NCBI GenBank assembly: GCA_963748985.1
Contig: CAVVKQ010000014.1
Location: 10,501 to 74,500 of the forward strand
Direction: 5' to 3'
Length of the DNA stretch: 64,000 nucleotides
DNA from: RPQJ01 sp963748985
GTDB lineage: Bacteria > Pseudomonadota > Gammaproteobacteria > Steroidobacterales > Steroidobacteraceae
Shown: one piece after another, positions 12,095 through 22,161 of the stretch
How positions within the stretch are numbered: position 1 is the stretch's first letter
Layout of the letters: every line of letters starts with the position of its first letter
The notes under the pieces: model-generated
Told to the model about the DNA's origin: nothing
What the model saw: only the letters and a program-made list of their open reading frames with translations
The model's database searches: none
Program-made: the position numbers and the translations under genes

Positions 12095-14194
12095 TTACTG
12101 GAGGTGCTGGGCGAACCAGTCCTGGATGACCTGGTAGTGGTAGCGGCTGTTCTCGCCCTTGAGCACCCAGTGGTTCTCGTCGGGGAAGACGACCAGGCGG
12201 CTCGGGACGCCCTGCCGCTGCAGCACCGTCCAGAACTCGAGCGTGTTGTTGAGCGGCACGCGGAAGTCTTTCTCGCCGACCGTCAGCAGGATGGGCGTCC
12301 TGAGCTTCGTCGAGCGATGGAACGGACTCTGCGTGCGCCACAGCTCGAGATCGCTTTCCCACGCCGGCCCGCCCAGGGTGCGCTCGCGGTTGTACACCAC
12401 GTCGCTCGTCGTCCACTGCGTCTTCAGGTCGTACAAGCCTGCGTGACTCGCGATCGCGCGATACCGGTCCGTCGTGACCGCCAGCCAGTTGGAGAGGTGG
12501 CCGCCGTAGCTCGCGCCGCCCGCCACCTGCTTCGACCCATCGATGAACGGGTAGCGACGGATGGCTTCGTCGGCAGCCTGGTTGATCTCATCCGCTGGAC
12601 CCTGCAGCGGATCGCCCTGGATGCCGCGCGAGAACGCTTCGCCGAAACCGGTCGAGCCGCTGTAATTGGTGAGCAGTACGACGTACCCGGGACGCGAATG
12701 CAGGTGGTAGTTCCAGCGCGTGCCGAACTCGTCGACATACATGTTGTGCGGACCGCCGTGGATCAGCACGAACAGCGGATACTTGCGCGACGCGTCGAAA
12801 CCCGGCGGCAGCGCGACGAAGCTGTGAATCCTGCGGCCGCGGCTCGAGGTGAACCAGAACTCCTGCAGCGGCTGCCAGTCGATCTGCGCCGCCCGTGCCG
12901 CGTTGAAATCTGACAACGCCCGCCACCGCCCGCTGGCCGCATCGACGCGACCGATCTCGGTCGGGATCACCGCACTGCCCCAGCCCGCAGCGATGACCGG
13001 CGCCGTCGCATCGCCGCCGAGCGAAAAGCCGGCATACGTGCCCGCCTCGAGCTTGCCAACCTCCACCGCCTGGCCATGTTCAAGCGACGCGACGAACAGC
13101 TTGCGGTGGCCAGCCTGCTCTGACTGGAAATACACGCGCCGGCTGTCTGCAGCGACGTGATAGTCGTCCACTGAACCCTCGAATCCGTCGATCACCTCCG
13201 CCGGCTCGCCCTGCAGCGGCCAGGACCACTGCACGAGACGCGTCGCGTTGTAGACCCACTGCTTCGACACCTGCTCGGCCTTGGCGACCAGCCGGCGTCC
13301 GTCTGGACTGAAGCTCGGCTGCGAGTAATCGCGTCCGGGGGCCGTCAGCCGCCGCGGCTCGCCACCCTCGACACTCACCTGCCACAACGCCAGGCTGACG
13401 CTCGCGCGTGCCGCCTGGTCCCGCTCTGTCGTCGCTGCAAACACGACGGCCGCGCCATCCGGCGTCCAGTCGGCATCAAGGGACTCACCCGAGTTGCCGA
13501 GTTGCCCGCCGAATCCACGGGCCGCGCGCAACGCAGTGCCACCGAGCAGGTCGCGCGGCTCGGCGCCGGGGTCGAGCGACTGCACGACCAGCGTCGGCTG
13601 GCGATCGTCGAGCCAGCGATCCCAGTGGCGGATCGGGAACGTGTCGTAGGTGCGCGCGTCGTACTTGCGTGCGTTACGTTCCTCGCGGATCTTGCGATTT
13701 TCGGCGTCGCTGCGAGTGCCCGCATACACGCGCGTGGTCACGAGCAGCTTGCGCCCGTCCGGACTCCACACCGGCGCAGAAGCGCCGCCGACGAGATTCG
13801 TGACACGTTGCGCGTCGCCGCCGTTGGCGAGATGGAGGACGTACACCTGGCTCTCGTCGTCACCTTCGCGCTTCACCGTGAACGCGATGCGCGTCGAGTC
13901 CGGGCTCCAGGCCACGTCGCTCTCGCCAGACTTGCCCGCGGTCAACTTGCGCGGCGGCTGACTGCCGTCCGATGGCACGATCCACAAATCGCTGGTCTTG
14001 GCGGCGTCGTCGTACGACGGCTCCACCACGCTGAACACGATCCAGCGGCCGTCCGGGCTCGCCTCGGGCGCACTGACGCGAGTCATCAACCACACGTCTT
14101 CGTGGGTGATCGGGTGCCTCGTGGACGGATCGGCGGCGATCGCGGGGACGGACAACACTGCGAGCACGACAGCGAGGAATGCGCGGAGCTTCAT
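12095..14194 (-). CDS. S9 family (prolyl oligopeptidase-type) exported peptidase
   Basis: Acyl-peptide hydrolase/dipeptidyl-peptidase-like serine peptidase. ATG 14194 is preceded by GAGGTGA at good spacing and gives a Sec signal peptide (MKLRAFLAVVLAVLSVPAIA), so the enzyme is periplasmic or outer-membrane facing. Residues 25-430 hold TolB-like beta-propeller repeats (SPDGRWIVFSV, SPDSTRIAFTV, SPDGRRLVAK). The alpha/beta-hydrolase domain has nucleophile motif GGASYGGH (Ser about 560), Asp in VGEKDFRVP (about 645) and His in DENHWV (about 673), a complete triad. About 699 residues. It follows the MATE gene by 16 nt and is the last gene of that operon. Confidence 0.92.
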   Translation of the reverse strand: MKLRAFLAVVLAVLSVPAIAADPSTRHPITHEDVWLMTRVSAPEASPDGRWIVFSVVEPSYDDAAKTSDLWIVPSDGSQPPRKLTAGKSGESDVAWSPDSTRIAFTVKREGDDESQVYVLHLANGGDAQRVTNLVGGASAPVWSPDGRKLLVTTRVYAGTRSDAENRKIREERNARKYDARTYDTFPIRHWDRWLDDRQPTLVVQSLDPGAEPRDLLGGTALRAARGFGGQLGNSGESLDADWTPDGAAVVFAATTERDQAARASVSLALWQVSVEGGEPRRLTAPGRDYSQPSFSPDGRRLVAKAEQVSKQWVYNATRLVQWSWPLQGEPAEVIDGFEGSVDDYHVAADSRRVYFQSEQAGHRKLFVASLEHGQAVEVGKLEAGTYAGFSLGGDATAPVIAAGWGSAVIPTEIGRVDAASGRWRALSDFNAARAAQIDWQPLQEFWFTSSRGRRIHSFVALPPGFDASRKYPLFVLIHGGPHNMYVDEFGTRWNYHLHSRPGYVVLLTNYSGSTGFGEAFSRGIQGDPLQGPADEINQAADEAIRRYPFIDGSKQVAGGASYGGHLSNWLAVTTDRYRAIASHAGLYDLKTQWTTSDVVYNRERTLGGPAWESDLELWRTQSPFHRSTKLRTPILLTVGEKDFRVPLNNTLEFWTVLQRQGVPSRLVVFPDENHWVLKGENSRYHYQVIQDWFAQHLQ

Positions 14195-14210
14195 GATCGA
14201 AATCACCTCG

Positions 14211-15671
14211 TCAAATCCGTATCTGGCGCCACCGCCCCGACCGCCACCGCAGGTACAGCGCGACGCCGAGCACCACCACGTATACCAGCAGCCCAGTCCA
14301 GCCGCCTACGGCGCCGAGCCCGAACTGCGGCAGGAAATCGACCCAGCCCTGGCCCGGTGCAAACGAGAGTGAATGCGCAAGCGGCACGAACACGCCCCAG
14401 GCACACACGAAGAACAACACCGCCGGCACCTTCACATCGCCCGCGCCCCGCAGCGAGAACCCGCTGCCCAGGTTGAGGCCATCGAAAATCTGGTAGCCCG
14501 CGGCGATCCACAGCAGCACGACGCCGATCTGCACGACATTCGCCGTCTGCGGATCCGCCGCATTCATGAACGTCGGCAACAGCCACGGTCCCGACAGCGC
14601 AAGCAACACGCCGAGCGTGCCCATGAATGCGACGGTCAGCCAGATGATCGCGTTGCCGAGCCGGCGCGCCCAGTCGCGATCACCCGCGCCGATCGACTGG
14701 CCGACCAGCGTCGTCCCCGCGAGCGCAATGCCGATGCCTGGCATGTACGACATCGACGTCAGCATCATGATGATCTGCGTGGCGGCGCCGTCGACCGAGC
14801 TCAACCGCACCTGCATCAGCTGAAACAGCGCCATGCCGAACAGGTCGGCGGCGTACATCGCACCCATCGGCAGGCCCAGTCGATACTGCCGCGCGAGGCC
14901 GGCCAGGTCGGGGCGCCACGTCAGGTGCGACTTGTACTTCGTGCGCAGTTCCCTGCCCACGAATATCCACAGCGCAAGGCCGAGACCGCACACCATGCTG
15001 ACATTGGTGGCCCAGGCAGAACCCGCGATCCCGCCGTCGAGCTTGAAGATGAAGAGCCAGTTCAATGCCGCATTCACGACCGCGACCAGGCCCGTGGTCA
15101 TCACCGCAATGCGCGGACGCGAAATGCCATTGAAGAAGCCGAGCACGGCCCACAACGCCACCCCGAGCGGCGCACCGAGCATGCGCGGCTGCCAGAATGC
15201 CATCGCCTGCGCGGACACGTCTGGCGCGAGGCCGAACGGCGCGAACAGCAACGGGCCCGACCACGCCAGCAGAGCGAAGAAAGGCAGCGTCAGCGCGCTG
15301 GCCGTGAGCGCGACCCAGGTGGCGTGGCTCGCGCGCGTGAAACGTCGGCCACCTTCGGCCTGCGCCACGAACGTCTGCACCGCAAGTCCGACACCGCCGA
15401 CCAGCATCAGGAACAGCAACACCACCCAGTAGACCGCGGCCATGCCGGCCATCGCGGTCGTCGAGATGTGGCCGACGAACCACGTGTCGGTGAGACTGAT
15501 TACGGCCTGCAGGCTGCTGTTGAGCATCAGCGGCAAGGCCAGCGTCGCGACTGCGCGATAGTCGATGACTGTGCGCCCCGTGGCCGGATCACGTTTCTGT
15601 GCCGGCAATGGATTGCCCGCCGGCGGCGAGACGGCGTTCGTCCCGGCCGGCGGCGAATCAGCTGCGGTCAT
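14211..15671 (-). CDS. MATE family efflux transporter
   Basis: Inner-membrane cation-coupled multidrug/toxin exporter. 486 residues, with about 12 hydrophobic helices after a 35-residue Pro/Ala-rich cytoplasmic N-terminus. Matching MATE features include LPLMLNSSLQAVISLTDTWF in helix 1 and the repeated half with GTTLVGQSIGAGDRDWARR. The gene starts at ATG 15671, 13 nt after the DedA-like gene, and is followed by the S9 peptidase. Substrate unknown. The peptide-processing neighbour may suggest peptide export, but that is speculation. Confidence 0.9.
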   Translation of the reverse strand: MTAADSPPAGTNAVSPPAGNPLPAQKRDPATGRTVIDYRAVATLALPLMLNSSLQAVISLTDTWFVGHISTTAMAGMAAVYWVVLLFLMLVGGVGLAVQTFVAQAEGGRRFTRASHATWVALTASALTLPFFALLAWSGPLLFAPFGLAPDVSAQAMAFWQPRMLGAPLGVALWAVLGFFNGISRPRIAVMTTGLVAVVNAALNWLFIFKLDGGIAGSAWATNVSMVCGLGLALWIFVGRELRTKYKSHLTWRPDLAGLARQYRLGLPMGAMYAADLFGMALFQLMQVRLSSVDGAATQIIMMLTSMSYMPGIGIALAGTTLVGQSIGAGDRDWARRLGNAIIWLTVAFMGTLGVLLALSGPWLLPTFMNAADPQTANVVQIGVVLLWIAAGYQIFDGLNLGSGFSLRGAGDVKVPAVLFFVCAWGVFVPLAHSLSFAPGQGWVDFLPQFGLGAVGGWTGLLVYVVVLGVALYLRWRSGRWRQIRI

Positions 15672-15684
15672 GAACGCGCGCGCA

Positions 15685-16302
15685 TCACCGGCGCATCTGC
15701 CGGTGCACGAAAAAATAGTACAGCGAGCCCAGGAACACGAGCAGGCCGCCCACCCACAGGCTGATGCGGTGCAGGTTGCCCTGCATCAGCTGCTCGTCCT
15801 GTCCGGCAGTGACACCCACCCAGCAAAGGACCGCGCACCAGATACCCGATCCAATGATCGTTGCGAGCGAGTACCAGCCGAAATGCATGCGCACGACGCC
15901 CGCGGGAATGCCGATCAGGTGACGGATGACGGGGAGCAGGCGGGAGATGAACACACCGACCATGCCGTAGTGCGACGACCATGCCTCGGCCTGCTGGATT
16001 TTTTCCGGAGTGATCATCACGTAGCGACCGTACTTCATCAGCAACGGCCGGCCGATCAGGTACGAAGCCCAGTACATCACGCTCGCGCCCACCCACGACC
16101 CAACGGTACCGGCGATGACGATACCGGTCAGCGTGAATGTTCCCTTCGAGTGCGCGAGGTACGCGGCCGGAGGGATCACGAACTCGCTCGGCACCGGCAG
16201 GATGGAACTCTCCATCGCCATCAGCAGCCCGATGAGCCAGTAACCACCCTGGTCGAGGGCGGCGAGGTACCACTGGATCAGGGACGTGAGCATCTCGTGC
16301 AT
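15685..16302 (-). CDS. DedA/SNARE-associated (VTT domain) inner-membrane protein
   Basis: DedA-family proteins act in undecaprenyl-phosphate/lipid flipping and membrane homeostasis. About 205 residues from ATG 16302 (MHEMLTSLIQWY). Family features are PVPSEFVIPPAAYLA (about 40-55), GRPLLMKYGRYVMI and the FISRLLPVIRHLIGIPAG re-entrant segment (about 120-140), followed by two C-terminal helices. A longer frame reaches 16368 but adds residues not typical of the family. First gene of the dedA-MATE-S9 operon; its promoter must lie in the 164 bases shared with the divergent channel gene. Confidence 0.88.
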   Translation of the reverse strand: MHEMLTSLIQWYLAALDQGGYWLIGLLMAMESSILPVPSEFVIPPAAYLAHSKGTFTLTGIVIAGTVGSWVGASVMYWASYLIGRPLLMKYGRYVMITPEKIQQAEAWSSHYGMVGVFISRLLPVIRHLIGIPAGVVRMHFGWYSLATIIGSGIWCAVLCWVGVTAGQDEQLMQGNLHRISLWVGGLLVFLGSLYYFFVHRQMRR

Positions 16303-16466
16303 CTGGAACACATCTGGCTGTAGGAACAGAGGGTCGGCCCGCCCATGGGCCGTGCCGGGGGACAGCATTTTGCCAGAGCCAGGCCATCGTCAGGCGACAG
16401 ACCCCGTAGGACGGCGCTGGAACAGGTGCGACAATGCAGGACTTCGCCGGCTGGAATGCTTGAAAG

Positions 16467-18992
16467 ATGATGGAGGGCCTGAAACAGATGTCCCGCTCGC
16501 CCCGCGCCCTGGGTGCCCTGCTGGCCTTGTTGTCCATCGCAACCGGGCACGCCGGTATCGCTGCAGGACTATCGATTCCCGGCCTGGCTGCGGCCGAGGC
16601 GCCAGCCGACACGGCGCCAAAGTCGGCCACGCCCGAACCGATTGCCGCTGGCGACATCCCGATGCGCGCCGACGAAGACGAGCGCTTTGCGCAGGACGCC
16701 CTCGTGCGCGCGCGCCAGAAGGACGTCGGCAAGAAACTCGGCGCAGAGCTCGACGCGATCACCACGGGCATCGACAACCTGTCGCAGGCCTCCGCGAAAG
16801 AGGACTTGAAGCAGCTTTCGGTTATCCGGCTCGAGAGCCTCGAGAGCCATTGGCGTTTCTATGACCGGGAACTGACGGACTGGCGGCGCAACCTCGACCG
16901 TGTCACCACTCCTTACACTGAGGACGCTGCGGAACTCGCGCAGCGGCGCGCCGTGTGGGAAGCCACATTGGCTGCGCTTGCCGCGGGGGGCGTCACGTCA
17001 GCGCTCAGCGATCGCGTGAACGTGATCCTGGGCCAGATTGGACAGGCGGAGCGGGCGCTGGCCCAACCGATGGAAGAGCAGTTCAAGCTGCGTCGTCGTG
17101 CCAACAAGGTCCAGTCGAGCATCGAAGCCGGCACCAATGGGGTCGAGGCCGCGATCACTTACTACGACCGCCGGCTGGGAATGATCGATGCGGTTCCGGT
17201 CTGGCAGGCCTGGAATGACACCTCGTTCTCCGCGCGGGAATTGCAGGGCACCGAGTCGGGCCTGCGACTCGAGACGTCGTTCATCCAGGAATGGGGTGCG
17301 GCGAACCAGCACCGCTTGCGCGGGTACAAGGCGGCGGCCGTCGTGCTGCTGCCGCTGTTGCTGCTGCTCGCGTATCGCAGCTGGAAGAGGGTTTACGCGG
17401 AGCCCGAGATGCAGGCGGCCGCACGGGTGTTGCGGCGCCCGATCTCCGCCTGGGCGCTGCTCACGCTGATCGGCGTGATTCTCGTGTTCCCGGACGCACC
17501 ACTCGTCATGCACCAGATGGCGTTGTTGCTGGCGCTGATTCCGGTGCTGCGGTTGCTGCCGCAGAAGGTCTTCCAGGTCCTCGGGCCCTGGCCGTACGTA
17601 GGCACCGCCCTCTACCTGCTGTACCGCCTGGGTTTCCTGCTGCTCGGTCAGCCATTGTTCTACCGGCTCTACATCCTCGCCGTGTCGGTCGTCACGGCAG
17701 GCGTGGTCGCGTGGTTGCTTTACTCCGCCGCTCGCAAGCGGACGCATACGGGCATTCTGCTGGCGTCCAGCGTCCTGCACGTTTTCGCCTGGATCACGAT
17801 CTTGGCGCTGGTCATCGCGGTGATTGCGAACGTCGTCGGCAACGTGTCATTGGCGGAGATGCTCGGCAGCGCAGTACTCGACAGCGCCTACCTTGGCCTG
17901 GTGCTGTTCGCGGGCACCAACGTCCTCTCCTCGATCCTGAGCCTGCTGCTCGCGCGGCAGGAAATGACGCGGTTCCGCGTGATCACCCGGCACGCGGGTC
18001 CGCTGCTCGCAAGCACCAACAAGCTGATCGGGGTGGCCGCGGTGATCGCCTGGATCGTCGTGACGCTGAATCAGTTCCGCATCGCACGACCCCTCTTCGG
18101 CGGGGCCATGGCCGTGCTCACTTACCCGATCGCGTTCGGGCAGATCTCCGTCACGCTTGGCAGCATCCTGCTGTTCCTGTTCTCGGTGTATGTCGCGTTC
18201 TGGATCGCGCGCACGGTGCGGCTCGTCCTGCGCGACGAAGTACTGCCGAAGATGGAACTGCCGCGCGGCGTCGACCACAGCATCTCCTCGCTCAGCTACT
18301 ACGCGCTCGTGCTGATCGGCCTGATGGTCGCACTGGCCGCCGCCGGCTTCGAGACCTCGCAGTTCGCCCTCATCTTCGGCGCGCTGGGTGTCGGCATCGG
18401 CTTTGGCCTGCAGAACGTGGTCAACAACTTCGTCTCGGGCCTGATCCTGATGTTCGAGCGGCCGATCCAGCCGGGAGACATCGTCGAAGTGTCGGGCACT
18501 TCGGGCAAGGTGCGCGCGATCGGCATGCGGGCGACTACGCTGACGACGTTCGAAGGCGCTGACGTCATCGTGCCGAACGGTACGCTGCTGTCCGAGAAGC
18601 TGATCAACTGGACGCTGAGCGACATGAACCGTCGCATCGACGTGGACGTGGGCGTGGCCTATGGCTCGGATTCGCGCCGAGTCATGGCACTCCTCAACGA
18701 AGTCGCGATTGGCACACCGGGTATTTCGCCCGAGCCGGTGCCGGCCATCGTGTTCAAGGGCTTCGGCGCAAGCTCGCTCGACTTCGGCATCCGCGCCTGG
18801 ACCAACGACTTCGGCGACTGGGTGACGATCCGCACCGAGATGACGGCACGCGTGTACGAAGCATTGGCGAAGGAGGGCATCGAGATTCCGTTCCCGCAGC
18901 AGGCCGTGCACCTGCGCAGCGTCGCGCCCGCGGCGGGGCAGCAACTGGCAGGCACGGCCCAAGTGGAGAAGGACGCACCGCGTCCCGCCTGA
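16467..18992 (+). CDS. Large MscS-family mechanosensitive channel (MscK/YbdG-like)
   Basis: Osmotic-shock channel of the inner membrane. 841 residues: a signal-like N-terminus, a periplasmic helical region (about 60-290, coiled-coil rich), around ten hydrophobic helices (about 295-640) and a C-terminal MscS core. The pore helix region reads FGALGVGIGFGLQNVVNNFV (about 640-660), followed by ERPIQPGDIVEV, the MscS beta-domain signature. ATG 16488 (MSRSPRAL) is an alternative start with GGAGGG 11 nt upstream. The TGA shares its last base with the next ATG, so the two genes are translationally coupled. Confidence 0.92.
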   Translation: MMEGLKQMSRSPRALGALLALLSIATGHAGIAAGLSIPGLAAAEAPADTAPKSATPEPIAAGDIPMRADEDERFAQDALVRARQKDVGKKLGAELDAITTGIDNLSQASAKEDLKQLSVIRLESLESHWRFYDRELTDWRRNLDRVTTPYTEDAAELAQRRAVWEATLAALAAGGVTSALSDRVNVILGQIGQAERALAQPMEEQFKLRRRANKVQSSIEAGTNGVEAAITYYDRRLGMIDAVPVWQAWNDTSFSARELQGTESGLRLETSFIQEWGAANQHRLRGYKAAAVVLLPLLLLLAYRSWKRVYAEPEMQAAARVLRRPISAWALLTLIGVILVFPDAPLVMHQMALLLALIPVLRLLPQKVFQVLGPWPYVGTALYLLYRLGFLLLGQPLFYRLYILAVSVVTAGVVAWLLYSAARKRTHTGILLASSVLHVFAWITILALVIAVIANVVGNVSLAEMLGSAVLDSAYLGLVLFAGTNVLSSILSLLLARQEMTRFRVITRHAGPLLASTNKLIGVAAVIAWIVVTLNQFRIARPLFGGAMAVLTYPIAFGQISVTLGSILLFLFSVYVAFWIARTVRLVLRDEVLPKMELPRGVDHSISSLSYYALVLIGLMVALAAAGFETSQFALIFGALGVGIGFGLQNVVNNFVSGLILMFERPIQPGDIVEVSGTSGKVRAIGMRATTLTTFEGADVIVPNGTLLSEKLINWTLSDMNRRIDVDVGVAYGSDSRRVMALLNEVAIGTPGISPEPVPAIVFKGFGASSLDFGIRAWTNDFGDWVTIRTEMTARVYEALAKEGIEIPFPQQAVHLRSVAPAAGQQLAGTAQVEKDAPRPA

Positions 18993-19663
18993 TGCTGGTT
19001 GAAGCCGGCCTGCTGAGCAGCGGCGTGAGTATCGGCGCGTCGGCCGCAACCGGCGTCATACTTGCGTTCGCCATTTATCGTGCGCCCTGGTCCGTGTGGC
19101 TTGCCGACGGTGAACGGCAGTGGGTCTGGTTCGGCTCGATGGCCCTGCTACTGGTCGTCTGGGCAATGAAGGCGGGCATCACGCCGGGACTTTCGGTGCG
19201 CTTCCTGCTCGTAACCGCGCTCACGTTGATGCACGGCTGGCAACTCGCCGTGGTCGCGGGCGCGCTCGTGCTCGCCGTGCTCTCGTACCTCGGCTTGGCG
19301 CAATGGAGCGCGTACGGGCCGAACCTGTTGTGCATGGCCGTGGTGCCCGCGCTCTTCACGGCATGGTTCCACGAGCAGGTGCACGCACGCCTGCCGCACA
19401 ACTACTTCATCTATTTCTTCATTACGACGTTCCTGGGCGCGGCGCTCGCGTTCAACCTCGCAGGCCTCGTGCGCGTTGCACTGATGGCGGCCAGCGGAAC
19501 ACTGGATGCGGCACGCGCGGGGCCCGAGTACTTTGCGATCCTGCCCTTGATGAGCTTCGGCGAAGCGGTCGCCAATGGCACCATCATCGGCATGGCGGTG
19601 GTCTACCGGCCGAAGTGGGTCATGAGTTTCGACGACCGGCTGTACCTGGCAAAGGGACGCTAG
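18992..19663 (+). CDS. CbiM-like energy-coupling factor permease homologue
   Basis: 223 residues, mostly membrane, with seven or so hydrophobic helices. Features such as GPNLLCMAVVPALF, the conserved PHNYFIYFF region and FGEAVANGTIIGMAVVY match the CbiM/NikM-like permease family seen as a lone gene in many proteobacteria. No ATPase or ECF partner is nearby, so transport of cobalt or nickel is not supported here. It overlaps the channel gene by one base (TGATG), which suggests a joint envelope-stress role, but that is inference. Confidence 0.75.
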   Translation: MLVEAGLLSSGVSIGASAATGVILAFAIYRAPWSVWLADGERQWVWFGSMALLLVVWAMKAGITPGLSVRFLLVTALTLMHGWQLAVVAGALVLAVLSYLGLAQWSAYGPNLLCMAVVPALFTAWFHEQVHARLPHNYFIYFFITTFLGAALAFNLAGLVRVALMAASGTLDAARAGPEYFAILPLMSFGEAVANGTIIGMAVVYRPKWVMSFDDRLYLAKGR

Positions 19664-19669
19664 GACGCG

Positions 19670-21720
19670 CTATCGACGCAGCACTCCAATCGTCTCCAGC
19701 GCCTCCAGGTACTGCACAACGGGCTCGAGCGGGACCGGACCGAACTCGGCGGACAGGGCGTCGCGAATCGATTGCACCGAACGCTTACCGTCGACGAAAT
19801 TGAGCGCCTCCAGCGCGTAGGACTCTCCCTCTGCACGCAGACCTTCGTACTGCAGCAATGCGAGCGCGTCGGCTTTCTCCTGGCCAAGGTGGTCCACGAG
19901 ATAATCGTAGCCGAAGACGCTCATCGGTCCTTTCGGGTTTTCATTGCGCCAGTAGACGATGGCTGTCGCACCCAGTGAATCCGGCGCCATGCCACCATCG
20001 CCGTAAAGCCGCGCCAGCTCCTCGATCTGCCGTGCAACTGCACTGCGCTGCGCCAGACGTCAGCGCGGCGAATCGCCCGACAGATTCAACCAGCTCACGT
20101 TCATACGCCCAGTGAAATCGCTGGAGTACCGCCGCTTCGTCCCTGGGCAGTGCGTTGCTGCGACCGAGCATCCGGGCCGTGCGCACCAGGCGCTTCTGGT
20201 CAAGGACACCGAGCAACCGGCCGGTGTCCGCGGTGGCAAGATTGGCCAGGTACCAGCCTGTGCTGGCACCGATGAAGGCAGCACGCTCGAGTTTCGTCGG
20301 ATCGATATTGTCCGGCACATCGCGGTCGGTGTGGATGTAGCGGTCAGGCCAGTCATTGAGATAGACCGAAGGAATCCTGAACGCGCCATCCGTCAGCACG
20401 ATGTGATCGCTGCCGGGAGTGAACTCGTCCATGTAGGCGAGGAGTGATTCCTTGCCTCCGCCCGTTGCAGTGAGCGGGTAGGCCGCGGCCGCGCCGCTCG
20501 CATAGGCCAGCGTCTGTTCGTTCACGAAATCGGCAACGGTCTCTGCGACGTCATTGACGAACGTGGGCAGGCTCGCCGGCGAACGCGTCACCCGGAACAC
20601 CGCTTTTGTTGCGGGTCCTCCGCCGACCATGTCCATGTGGATGGCCGCCACGAGCCGCGCCGCAATGTCCGGTCGCGCGTTCAGCAGGATCGTGGTGCCT
20701 TCGATCTCGGGCGGCCACAGGAAGCGCAGCGTGCGCGCGGGTCGCGGCAGCTTGCCCTCGCGGATCAGTGTTGCGTACGTCCGCGCTACCTCGAGGATCG
20801 TCGCGCAGCCGCTGGCGTTGTCGTTCGCGCCAGGGCTCGGATGATCGAGATGACAGGTGAACGCGACTTCCTGCGCCGCCAATGCGTCATCGCTGCCGGG
20901 TATCCGGGCGGACACGATGTCGTACGACCCGATGTGCCGGCCGGCATCGACCCTGGCCTGCAGTCGCACGGTTTCCCCCGCCGCCAGGCGTGCCTGCCAG
21001 GCGCGCGCCTGGACCGGCCGGATCATGAATGCAGAAGTGGGTTTCGACGCAAAGCTGTCCAGATGGCCCCAGCGCAACAGGCGGTCATCCTCGCCCCACC
21101 ACGCCGTCCGCTGGTTCTGCGCATAGCTGACGATACCGACGGCTCCAAGGCGCTCCACCGCGAGCGCCTGGACAGCGTCCGGCTGCGACGAGACGAGCAC
21201 GAGCTTGCCGCGCACGTCCTTGCCGCGGTAGTCAGCATCGTTGGTGCCGGCACCGACATCCACGAGGTCTGTCGTCACGTCGGCACTGTCGCTGTCCTCG
21301 GCCAGGGATAGCGGTGTCGATTCCCAGTCGCCTATCCTGGTGGCACGAACCCAGCCCTTTGCGCCATTCTGGAGTTCCCACAACTCGGCCGACCTCGCAT
21401 CCCAGGACAGCCGCGACTTCTGCGTGCCGAACATCGTCTTGCCGTCTGCCGGGAACTGCAGGATCTCGACATCGTCGAGTCCATAGCTGCGGAGCTGTGC
21501 CACGACGTGTTCGGCGGCATTGCGGTAGCCCAGGGAGGCACGCATCCGGTGCGACTGCGAAATAGTCTCGAGATTGCGCTTGGCACTTTCGCCCGAAAGC
21601 TCGTGCGCGAGCGCGGCGACGACGGCCTCGTCGAGCAATGGGGGAGGTTCGCCGGCATGCTGCCCCGAATGCTATGCACACGCAGCCAAGCAGGATTCGT
21701 CGCACGGCGGACTCCGACAC
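19670..21720 (-). CDS. M28 family exported peptidase, frameshifted at both ends
   Basis: Zinc aminopeptidase/carboxypeptidase-like protein with a PA domain. The core is intact from TTG 21638: AFTCHLDHPSPGANDNASGC (Zn ligands), the LWPPEIEGTTILLN segment and the RYIHTDRDVPDNIDPTKLE segment. At the N-terminus a signal peptide (VRRILLGCVCIAFGAAC, from GTG 21720) lies in another frame and joins near 21655. At the C-terminus the frame derails near 20057; dropping one T restores LAQRSAVARQIEELARLYGD and a tail ending in ALNFVDGKRSVQSIRDALSAE, LEALETIGVLRR (stop 19670). The span therefore covers two single-base frameshifts. Read as an expressed gene if they are sequencing errors, otherwise a recent pseudogene. 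Confidence 0.75.
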
Positions 21721-21888
21721 ACTGGATGTCGCTCGACTATAGAGCAAGTGACGGTCAGCGGGTTCTCACTCGGGAATTCCCACGACAGGTCGATGCCGTG
21801 CCAGAGCACGTGGCTGACGCAGCACACTTCCGCGAAAGGGCCGGTGCGTTAGAATGGAACGTCGGTTCTCTCGCAACTCCTCACACTC

Positions 21889-22161
21889 ATGCCAACCTAC
21901 GATTACCACTGCCCTGCCAACGGTCGCGTCGTCGAAGTGAGCCACAAGATGGCCGAAAGGATTTCGACGTGGAGCGAACTCTGCCGCATGGCCGGGCTGC
22001 CGCTCGATGGCACGTCCGGCAAGGCCAGGGTCGAGAAGCTGATGAGCGCGAGCGGCGTCGTGCACGCTGGATCGCTCGGCAGCGGCTACGAAAGGCCGTG
22101 TGACACGGGCCCGTGCGGCGGTGGTGGTTGCGGAGGTGGCGGCTGCGACTTTAGCGGCTAG
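21889..22161 (+). CDS. Small FmdB-like protein with altered zinc ribbon
   Basis: 90 residues. The start MPTYDYHCP is that of FmdB-type zinc-ribbon proteins, but the second Cys of the first knuckle is Asn (CPANG), and the second knuckle keeps only one Cys (ELCRMAG), so the classical four-Cys site is broken. The C-terminus is Cys/Gly-rich (PCDTGPCGGGGCGGGGC), which may bind metal instead. Its stop overlaps the convergent pirin stop in CTAG. Function unknown. Confidence 0.75.
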   Translation: MPTYDYHCPANGRVVEVSHKMAERISTWSELCRMAGLPLDGTSGKARVEKLMSASGVVHAGSLGSGYERPCDTGPCGGGGCGGGGCDFSG

